This document shows positions 57,055-62,942 of a stretch of DNA of 64,000 bases, piece after piece. Position numbers and translations under genes: made by a program. The notes under the pieces are model-generated. The model was not told where the DNA came from and did no database searches. It worked only from the letters and a program-made list of their open reading frames with translations. Each line of letters opens with the position of its first letter. Within the stretch, counting starts at the first letter, position 1. The stretch is from contig NZ_VRTY01000011.1 in assembly GCF_008017455.1 (NCBI RefSeq), positions 23,523 through 87,522 of the forward strand, written 5' to 3'. Source of the DNA: Pontibacter qinzhouensis. GTDB taxonomy: Bacteria > Bacteroidota > Bacteroidia > Cytophagales > Hymenobacteraceae.

Positions 57055-57351
57055 CAGGTAGCAATAGTAGGAATTTTGATAATGATAGAATATAGATTAT
57101 GGAAGGGGAGAGGATCGCCTGCTGCTAAGGCATAGGTAGAATACATTGGTGCTGGTTTCTCACGAAGAATTTCGATTGCACAACGTTGGCGTGTGTACGG
57201 GAGGTAGGCCTACTTCGTGCTACTATAACTGTTTTCGAACTTTTGAAAAGAGTCGTTTATTGTGCATGATGGCTAAAAGGAGCATGGTTATGTCCAAGTC
57301 CCTTTTTTGATTGGCAAACTCCTACTGCCTGCAACAAAAAATGCCAACTAG

Positions 57352-57408
57352 ACCCTTGGATTAATACTGATGAAAATACTTTGGAAGGCTATTTTCATTA
57401 GAATAATT
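57352..57408 (-). repeat. 57-base dispersed repeat, copy 14
   Basis: Minus-strand copy: AATTATTCTAATGAAAATAG, then CCTTCCAAAG, a variable core, and the 3' block TCCAAGGGT. It is the last copy before the mobile element. Confidence 0.88.
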
Positions 57409-57579
57409 AAGGAGTAGTTATTACTTACTGCTACAAACCTGACTTATTTTGTTTTAAACGCTAGTGCATGTAGTTAGGAAATTATAATTTAACCTTAAAT
57501 AGTTTTGGCACCTGTTAGGATAAACTATCGGATATCTGGGGTGGTTGAATGCAAAAGAAGCGGATAGATCAAACATAAA

Positions 57580-57607
57580 AAATCCTCTCAGCATGCTGAG
57601 AGGATTT
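57580..57607 (-). terminator. Terminator downstream of the tRNA-Arg 3' end
   Basis: Perfect palindrome AAATCCTCTCAGCA then TGCTGAGAGGATTT, followed on the minus strand by TTTTATGTTT. It lies 5 bases beyond the tRNA 3' end, as expected for the original tRNA transcript. Confidence 0.85.
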
Positions 57608-57612
57608 CCAAG

Positions 57613-57657
57613 TGGTCGCGAAGGGAGTCGAACCCCTAACCTTCTGATTCGTAGTCA
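57613..57657 (-). tRNA. tRNA-Arg(ACG) 3' fragment, attachment site of the mobile element
   Basis: On the minus strand the sequence TGACTACGAATCAGAAGG, then TTAGGGGTTCGACTCCCTT and CGCGACCA, matches the anticodon loop (CTACGAA, anticodon ACG), variable loop, T arm (GGTTCGACTCC) and acceptor 3' strand of an arginine tRNA. CCA is not separately encoded. The 5' half is absent: beyond 57657 the sequence no longer pairs with the anticodon stem. This is what an integrating element leaves at the end opposite the rebuilt tRNA, which should lie beyond the right edge. The crossover is probably within the anticodon loop region. Confidence 0.85.
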
Positions 57658-57770
57658 TGACGATGGCCTTTATTGTTAGTTTTATATATTCATAAAAAGC
57701 CTGTATTTAGCCAATTTAAGCGGTTTTTGTTTCTCCTTGTTTAGCGATATTCCTTGACTTTTTGATGGTT

Positions 57771-57809
57771 TGTGTGCAAATTGTGTGTACAGAAAATTAT
57801 TTGCACACA
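57771..57809. promoter_or_regulatory. Inverted repeat at the integrase start
   Basis: TGTGTGCAAAT (57771-57781) and ATTTGCACACA (57799-57809) are perfect 11-base inverted arms separated by 17 bases, ending one base before the ATG at 57811. Likely an operator or leader hairpin controlling the integrase, or an arm-type recombinase site. Confidence 0.55.
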
Positions 57810-57810
57810 C

Positions 57811-59118
57811 ATGATACCTGTACTTACTTCCGTCATGCTGGATACCAGAAGGACCTTGAAAGACGGTTCTTTTCCGGTAAGGTTAAGGCTGACCTACCAA
57901 CGACAGCGCAAGTACTACAACACCGGCTACTCTTTAAGGGAGGCAGAATTCTCCAAAGTTCAGGCTGAAAAACCTAAGGGGAAGTACAAGGAGCTGCAGA
58001 TAGCCTTCCAGGCAATAGAGCAAAAGGCTTTAGGTATCATTCGAAGCCTGGATGTCTTCACATTTGAACAGTTCGAAAAGAAGTATTTAAAAACGGCCGT
58101 CAAAAATGATGTCTTCACTGCCTTCGAGCAACAGATCAAAAAGCTGGCGGAAGAAGGCAGGGTAGGGACAGCCAGTAGTTATGAGAGTGCCAGTCTTAGC
58201 CTGCTCTCTTATATTCACAAGGACCCATTAACCAGGAACAAAGGTTTAACCAGGGCTAAAGCAAATGAGAAAAAGGAAAATCTGCTGAAAAAGCGGAAAC
58301 CCCTGGCTTATGCCGCTGTCACGATTGATTTCCTGATGGGCTATGAGAAGTGGATGCTTCTACACGGTAGTTCCATAACCACTATCGGTATCTACCTTAG
58401 AGCGGTCCGGGCCATTTACAACAATGCCATAGCTGCCGGAGAGGTGACCGTAGACCTGTACCCGTTCGGCAAAAGGAAATACCAGATACCTTCCGGGCGG
58501 AATGTGAAGAAAGCCCTGACATTGGCAGATATCGAGAAGATATTCTCCTACCAGCCCGCCTCTGAAAATGAAGGCCGGGCACGGGACCTGTGGGTTTTCT
58601 CCTACCTATGCAACGGGATCAATGTAAAGGATATAGCCCGGCTGAAATACAGGCAGCTCGATAAAGACACCATCACATTTATCAGGGCTAAAACGGAACG
58701 CACCAGTCGTCAGAATATTAAAGCTATTACGGCCATGAGAACACCGGAGATAGACGAGATCATCGAGAGATGGGGCAATAAGCCTGCTTACAGTGATACT
58801 TATGTGTTTCCCTTGCTTGAGCCGGAGCTATCGGCGGAGAGGGAGCGAGCAAAGATTCAGCATGCCACCAAAACCATCAACAAGTACATTAAGCGAGTGG
58901 CGGCTGCGGTTGGCATTGAGAAGAATGTGAGCACTTATACGGCCAGGCACTCATTCTCCACCGTTCTCAAACGAGCAGGAGCGCCCATAGAGCTTATCTC
59001 CGAATCATTGGGGCACTCTAATCTAAGGACTACCGAAAGCTACCTGGATAGCTTTGAGGATGATGTGAAGAGGCAGTACACAGCGCAGCTGACAGCATTT
59101 AAAAACAATAGTCTCTAA
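57811..59118 (+). CDS. Tyrosine recombinase / integrase
   Basis: Site-specific recombinase of 435 residues, next to its tRNA attachment site. I start at ATG 57811 (MIPVLTSVMLDTRRTLKDG); the frame is open from 57772, but the added residues are not family-like. The N-terminal arm-binding domain has the LDTRRTLKDGSFPVRLRLTY pattern common in Bacteroidota integrases. The catalytic domain has ARH (Arg379, His380), LGHSNLRTTESYL (His402, nucleophile Tyr411) and a likely Lys in FIRAKTERT. The first catalytic Arg position reads CNGINVKD, with Asn271 where TGLR-type enzymes carry Arg; IntDOT of CTnDOT is also known to lack this Arg. Confidence 0.92.
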   Translation: MIPVLTSVMLDTRRTLKDGSFPVRLRLTYQRQRKYYNTGYSLREAEFSKVQAEKPKGKYKELQIAFQAIEQKALGIIRSLDVFTFEQFEKKYLKTAVKNDVFTAFEQQIKKLAEEGRVGTASSYESASLSLLSYIHKDPLTRNKGLTRAKANEKKENLLKKRKPLAYAAVTIDFLMGYEKWMLLHGSSITTIGIYLRAVRAIYNNAIAAGEVTVDLYPFGKRKYQIPSGRNVKKALTLADIEKIFSYQPASENEGRARDLWVFSYLCNGINVKDIARLKYRQLDKDTITFIRAKTERTSRQNIKAITAMRTPEIDEIIERWGNKPAYSDTYVFPLLEPELSAERERAKIQHATKTINKYIKRVAAAVGIEKNVSTYTARHSFSTVLKRAGAPIELISESLGHSNLRTTESYLDSFEDDVKRQYTAQLTAFKNNSL

Positions 59119-59709
59119 TAAATTCAATCAAGCTTATGTCTTTTAGATTGGTCTTAGTAAAATGAGCAATGATTTAATTTTACACTTTGCAATCTGCGAA
59201 ATTTGTCGATCTTGAAAACAAATAGTGTTGTGTGTTCACAGAACATCTAACAGCAACCTGGATACCCTGTTTGCGGAATCAACCACACTGATAAAGAGAG
59301 AAAAATACAACTGAAGAACCTGTGCTATGCCTGATTTACCGTCTAATAATCCAGCGGAAGAGCAGCTTTACGGAAGGGTTGCGGAGTTAATAGAACTTGC
59401 CCGCCGGAAAATGATTACCAGCGTGAATACCACAATGGTAAAACTTATTTTAAGATAGGCAGACTCATTGTAGAGCATGAGCAGCAGGGGAAAGAGCTTT
59501 TCTGTAAATAACTTTCAAAACATGCGACAGCTTCACCTAACGCAGGAGGTGAAACGGCAGCTGCCGACAACGTAAGCTTCTTTAATCCACTCAATGGCAA
59601 CGCGGCGTATGCATGGGTGTAGGAAAAAGCAGGCCAAAGTTTCAATTAGATGTTCTGCACTATATAGGCACTTAGGTAGTAACCTTTGATAGCCAAAACT
59701 TTTTGATGG
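59119..59709. other. Stretch between integrase and mobilization genes
   Basis: 591 bases without an intact gene. The central part (59327-59540) holds a decayed DUF1016 gene. The rest is AT-rich with no feature I can name. Confidence 0.6.
59327..59540 (+). pseudogene. Remnant of a DUF1016 (YhcG-like PDDEXK nuclease family) gene
   Basis: From ATG 59327 one frame reads RVAELIELARRKMITSVNTT and stops at 59457. The adjoining frame carries on YFKIGRLIVEHEQQGKELFC and stops at TAA 59509-59511, after which LSKHATAS follows in the same frame. Together these match the N-terminal DUF1016 pattern (helical domain with VNTTMV..YF.IG..I.E.EQQG..). At least one frameshift and one nonsense change separate the pieces, and the nuclease domain is missing. 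It is a dead gene, likely left over from the accessory cargo of an earlier element. Confidence 0.7.
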
Positions 59710-60303
59710 TTACTCTTGGTTGGTGCCTCCTGCTTCCTTGCTTTCTGGTGTCAGTTGTTTCGCCTCCAGTTCCTTCACCCATGCCGCTGCCTCCTCCGGA
59801 TTAAGTGCGTAGGTAGAGTCCGCCCACCGTGCCGCCTCCGGGTAGGTCTGGCGGACCAGCCGGAACCTGACCTCACTTTCCCGCAGCCTGCTGTTCTCCC
59901 GGTACAGACTCAGGCATCCTCCGGCTACTAGAGCGGTTATCAGCAGGAGCATCACACCCCCCAGTATAAAGCCCCGGGACCTGTCCTCGAAGTGGTGGTG
60001 GTGCCGGACAGGCAGTACCTTGGGCAGCCTGGTGATGGTGTCCCGGAACGAGTTAATCTGGGCGTAGATCTGCAGGGCGGGCATACTGAAGTCATGCCGC
60101 CTGATGAGGGCTTTGAGCTCCTCTAGCTGCCTGGAAATGTCGGGTGTAGGAGGTGCCTGCTTCTCTTGCTCTATCTCTTCCGCTTGTTCGGGCCTGGCTG
60201 GAGCCGGATCCTTTTGCTGCTCGAGCTTTTCGAGCCGCTTGCCATGGAGGGCCAGCACGCGCTCTGCGTCGGCCACCCGTTCTTCCAGTTCCTGTGGTGT
60301 CAT
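59710..60303 (-). CDS. Mobilization-module membrane protein, unknown function
   Basis: 197 residues: an N-terminal coiled coil (ELEERVADAERVLALHGKRL, about 4-30), a Pro/Glu-rich linker (32-55), a second helical region, one membrane helix (about 111-133, GFILGGVMLLLITALVAGG), and a C-terminal helical tail. His-rich HHHH at 101-104. Proteins of this type commonly follow the relaxase in Bacteroidota mobilizable elements, but I know no function. Its start overlaps the relaxase stop by 4 bases, so translation is coupled. Base composition is G+C-rich like its neighbours. Confidence 0.75.
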   Translation of the reverse strand: MTPQELEERVADAERVLALHGKRLEKLEQQKDPAPARPEQAEEIEQEKQAPPTPDISRQLEELKALIRRHDFSMPALQIYAQINSFRDTITRLPKVLPVRHHHHFEDRSRGFILGGVMLLLITALVAGGCLSLYRENSRLRESEVRFRLVRQTYPEAARWADSTYALNPEEAAAWVKELEAKQLTPESKEAGGTNQE

Positions 60304-61238
60304 AGGTGTCTTCTTTTTTTCTTTCTGCGTTTCTTTTTCCTGAAATGACCTGTAGTTAGCGGCTCCTCCGGCTGGCCCTGGGTTGGTATCAGGTTGCTGT
60401 GGCGCCGCGGAAAGAAGTCATCAGTAATTGATATTTTTTCCGGTACAGGAGCCAGGCTAGCCTGGTGCCGGGGCTGTAGTTTTGTTCCCGGAGTAGACAG
60501 CGCTTCCTGCTGCCTGTTGCGCTCCAGTTGTTTGCTGATGCCCTTGTAGCTGAAGTTCCGGGAAATGGCCGAGCCCTTGAAGCTGATCTCCCCCTGGCGG
60601 AAGCTGATCCCCTGCACCTGCTCCGTGCCGCCCTTGTACTTGTAGTGAAGCGAGATGCCTTTCTGCTGCAGCAGCGCCTCCAGCTCCTGCCAACTGGTAG
60701 CCTTGCCCAGGGCGGAGCTAATGGCATCGTGCAGCGCGTACTTTGTCTTGTCCGCCCCTGTGAGGTACTGGCGGTTCACCTGCGCTTTTCCCGGTGCCAG
60801 GTAATAGCCGTGGCGCTCGGTCATCTCCCGGCACACCCGGGCGTTGCGGTGCCGCTGCAGTTTGTCCGGGATGGTTTTGCCGTGGTAGTCCATCCGGTTG
60901 TAGACGATGTGCAGGTGCGGGTGCTCCCGGTCGCGGTGCTCGACCACCAGGTACTGCGTGTCTTTGATGCCCATCTTCTCCAGGTACTCCCTTGCCCGCT
61001 CCGCCATCACCTGCGGGCTGAGCTTCTCCCGGTCATGGATGCTCCAGCTCAGGGCGATGTGGCCCACGGCCTTGCCCAGTTCCGGGTTGAGCTGGCGCTG
61101 CAGGCGGAAGTCAGCGACCATGGCCGAGACGGAATCCGTGCGGATGCCCTCCGCTTCCAGCACCCGCGCCCCTTCTTTCTGCACCACGTAGCGCACGCAG
61201 CCCGAAAAGCTTTTGCCGATCATGACCTTGCCGATCAT
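60300..61238 (-). CDS. Relaxase / mobilization nuclease (MobA/VirD2-like)
   Basis: DNA strand transferase expected to nick the element's oriT and lead the strand into a recipient. Of 312 residues from ATG 61238 (MIGKVMIGKSFSGCVRYVV), the first 190 form the relaxase domain. The metal-binding HPHLHIVYNR motif (His106, His108, His110) is intact, with HIALSWSIHDRE upstream as a further conserved motif. The catalytic Tyr is probably Tyr17 in CVRYVV. The C-terminal part (about 225-312) is basic and ends KKKRRKKKRRHL. Its start overlaps the mobC-like stop by 4 bases. Confidence 0.9.
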   Translation of the reverse strand: MIGKVMIGKSFSGCVRYVVQKEGARVLEAEGIRTDSVSAMVADFRLQRQLNPELGKAVGHIALSWSIHDREKLSPQVMAERAREYLEKMGIKDTQYLVVEHRDREHPHLHIVYNRMDYHGKTIPDKLQRHRNARVCREMTERHGYYLAPGKAQVNRQYLTGADKTKYALHDAISSALGKATSWQELEALLQQKGISLHYKYKGGTEQVQGISFRQGEISFKGSAISRNFSYKGISKQLERNRQQEALSTPGTKLQPRHQASLAPVPEKISITDDFFPRRHSNLIPTQGQPEEPLTTGHFRKKKRRKKKRRHL

Positions 61239-61606
61239 CTGCGGGAGAGGTCTTGCAGGAGGCGGTTGATCTCCTCGAGGGCCAGGCGGCACTTGCCCTG
61301 CACGGAGAGCAGCCCCTCGCGGTGGGCCAGGCGGGCGAGTTGGTTGAGGTTGTTGGCCAGCCCCGAGAGCATGCGCAGCAGGGCCGCCTCCTCCGGGGAG
61401 AGCCGTGCCACCACCGTTGCCTTTTTGGCGGCCACCCGGAACCAGGCTGAGGTACTCAGCCCCGCCTCCCGGGCCTTGCCCCGCACCAGTAGCCGCTCGG
61501 TCTCCGTCAGCCGCACCACCAGGGTGCAGCTGCGCTTGATGCTTTTAGCGGGGCGGCCCCCTTTCTTTCGCTGCGGTCCCTTCCGCTCGTCTATAGCCGT
61601 TTCCAT
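61235..61606 (-). CDS. MobC-like mobilization accessory protein
   Basis: 123-residue DNA-binding partner of the relaxase, likely helping to open oriT. The N-terminus is basic (RKGPQRKKGGRPAKSIKRS) and is followed by a ribbon-helix-helix-like segment (CTLVVRLTETERLLVRGKAR). The C-terminal half has the MobC pattern LSGLANNLNQLARLAHREGL. It precedes the relaxase with a 4-base overlap, the usual mobC-mobA order. The likely oriT lies directly upstream. Confidence 0.85.
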   Translation of the reverse strand: METAIDERKGPQRKKGGRPAKSIKRSCTLVVRLTETERLLVRGKAREAGLSTSAWFRVAAKKATVVARLSPEEAALLRMLSGLANNLNQLARLAHREGLLSVQGKCRLALEEINRLLQDLSRR

Positions 61607-61654
61607 GTTTTTGCTTCAGTTAGGTTGTTTACAACATTCCCTGCTGCGACCACC

Positions 61655-61709
61655 GGGAGCACAGGGGCAGCAATAGGTTTTTGTATGACAAAAACACAAA
61701 CTTGCTCCC
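61655..61709. other. Candidate oriT (nested inverted repeats)
   Basis: In the 146-base gap upstream of the mobC-like gene there is an outer inverted repeat, GGGAGCA (61655-61661) with TGCTCCC (61703-61709). It encloses a tight hairpin, TTTTTGT-ATG-ACAAAAA (61678-61694). The position next to the relaxosome genes and this structure fit an origin of transfer; no known nic sequence is recognised. Confidence 0.45.
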
Positions 61710-61752
61710 ACTTTCAAACCCTCTCTTCACGAGGCAGGAAGGTGGTGCCCCT

Positions 61753-62706
61753 TCAAAGCCCCGGCCCCCGCCGCTGCCGCTTTGCCCGCTGCTTCCGTGC
61801 CGCGAGGTAGTCGTTCACGTCCTGATGGCTTTGGTAGAAGGAGGAGGCATCGATAGCCTTGGTATGGGATTGGAGCAGCCGCTCGGTCAGCCGCCTCCCG
61901 GCCTCATCCCGGTCAAGGAACAGGTATATCTCCTTGTGCCTATCCAGCAGCTCTAGGCTCCTGCCCGCCAGCGCCACGGAGTTGAGAATGATGAAATTCG
62001 TGCTGGGTTGCACCTGGTGTTTAAGCTCGAGCAGGGAGAGGAAATCCAGGAAGCCCTCCAGCACGCAGACGGTTTTCCCTCCCTTGTCGAGAAAGGTGAT
62101 GTCCTTGGGGGAGGAGGAACCCTTGAACCAGGCGTTGCGCAACTCGTAGCCGCCCGAGCGGTTGGCAAAGCCGACAGCCCGGTGCTCCCTTTCCCCGAGG
62201 GCGAAGCGCACCTCCCGGCAGTAGGCGCTGGCCGTGCCGTGCCGGATGCCCCGCCCCCGGAGATAAGCGGCCAGCTCGCTGCCCCGGCGCAGGGGCTGTG
62301 TCTCCAGGACCCTGATACCGGAAGAGGTGCCGGGTAAATGGGCATTCTCCTTTTGAACGGTGTCCCTCCGGATGGCCGGCAGGTTCGGGAGATGGTCCGG
62401 TTGCTTCCGAGGGAATGGGTTTGCCTGTGAAAAGAAGAACCCTTCCGAGAGGAGCCGGATGGTCTCCTTCACCTGGCCGTTGCCGCACAGGCGCAGGGCC
62501 AGGTCGAAGAGCTTGCCGCCCTCGCCCGCGCCATGGTCGTACCAGCGGTTGAGCCGGGTGCTGACCTTGAAGGAGGGGGTGCGCTCGGTCGGGCGGATGG
62601 GGGAGATGTACCACCAGTCCGCGCCGCGCGTGTAGGCAGGCCGGAAGCCCTGGCTGGCCAGGAAGTCGGTGATGGCCAGGCCGCTGTTGATCTGCTGTAT
62701 GTTCAT
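61753..62706 (-). CDS. Toprim-domain primase-like protein
   Basis: 317 residues from ATG 62706 (MNIQQINSGLAITDFLASQG); the frame is open upstream but only over repeat sequence. The N-terminal part (RGADWWYISPIRPTERTPSF, then NRWYDHGAGEGGKLFDL) resembles the CHC2 primase domain, but the zinc cysteines are missing. The second half is a Toprim fold with the conserved Glu in VCVLEGFLDFLSL and the DRDEAGRR acidic pair. Such proteins prime replication of Bacteroidota mobile elements. It sits with the ATPase gene and the CTCATCA cluster, which together look like a replication module. Confidence 0.85.
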   Translation of the reverse strand: MNIQQINSGLAITDFLASQGFRPAYTRGADWWYISPIRPTERTPSFKVSTRLNRWYDHGAGEGGKLFDLALRLCGNGQVKETIRLLSEGFFFSQANPFPRKQPDHLPNLPAIRRDTVQKENAHLPGTSSGIRVLETQPLRRGSELAAYLRGRGIRHGTASAYCREVRFALGEREHRAVGFANRSGGYELRNAWFKGSSSPKDITFLDKGGKTVCVLEGFLDFLSLLELKHQVQPSTNFIILNSVALAGRSLELLDRHKEIYLFLDRDEAGRRLTERLLQSHTKAIDASSFYQSHQDVNDYLAARKQRAKRQRRGPGL

Positions 62707-62770
62707 GTTTTTCCCTTTCAGAAGCAGTGTGAAAATGACCGGGTAGGAGCTATGCCTTTTTCTGATGATT

Positions 62771-62883
62771 TGATGAGTTGTGCCTTTAACTGATTCATAA
62801 TGAATAAAATACCCGCTCATCATAGGCTCATCACGCTGTTTGGCTATGATGAGCCTGCTCATCGTGCTCATCATTCCTCATCA
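62771..62883. repeat. CTCATCA heptamer cluster, candidate replication origin (iteron-like)
   Basis: Seven copies of CTCATCA or its complement TGATGAG (one with a final G) in 113 bases: 62771-62777 (complement), 62816-62822, 62827-62833, 62847-62853 (complement), 62858-62864 (CTCATCG), 62867-62873 and 62877-62883. Two of them form a perfect 10-base inverted repeat, AGGCTCATCA (62824-62833) with TGATGAGCCT (62847-62856). It lies between the ATPase and primase-like genes, where an origin or a shared operator would be expected. Confidence 0.55.
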
Positions 62884-62942
62884 AAAGATAGATACAATGA
62901 TGAAGGTGTAAATAGCTGATTTACAAGGTTTAGCAGTTGTTT

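Larger units (their letters stand above)
57055..57810. other. Intergenic region at the chromosome/mobile-element junction
   Basis: 756 bases. The chromosomal side has repeat copy 14 (57352-57408), a palindromic terminator (57580-57607) and the tRNA-Arg 3' fragment (57613-57657). The element side has an AT-rich leader and an inverted repeat (57771-57809) in front of the integrase. No protein gene is seen. Confidence 0.65.

Noticed and set aside
17760..57408. Reading the 57-base repeats as a CRISPR array or integron attC sites
   Set aside because: Copies are kilobases apart, lie between unrelated housekeeping genes, occur in both orientations and have no cassette structure or integron integrase nearby.
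60528..61676. Long plus-strand open frame opposite the relaxase and mobC-like genes
   Set aside because: It is a shadow of high-G+C genes on the other strand; the minus-strand frames carry the relaxase and MobC motifs.
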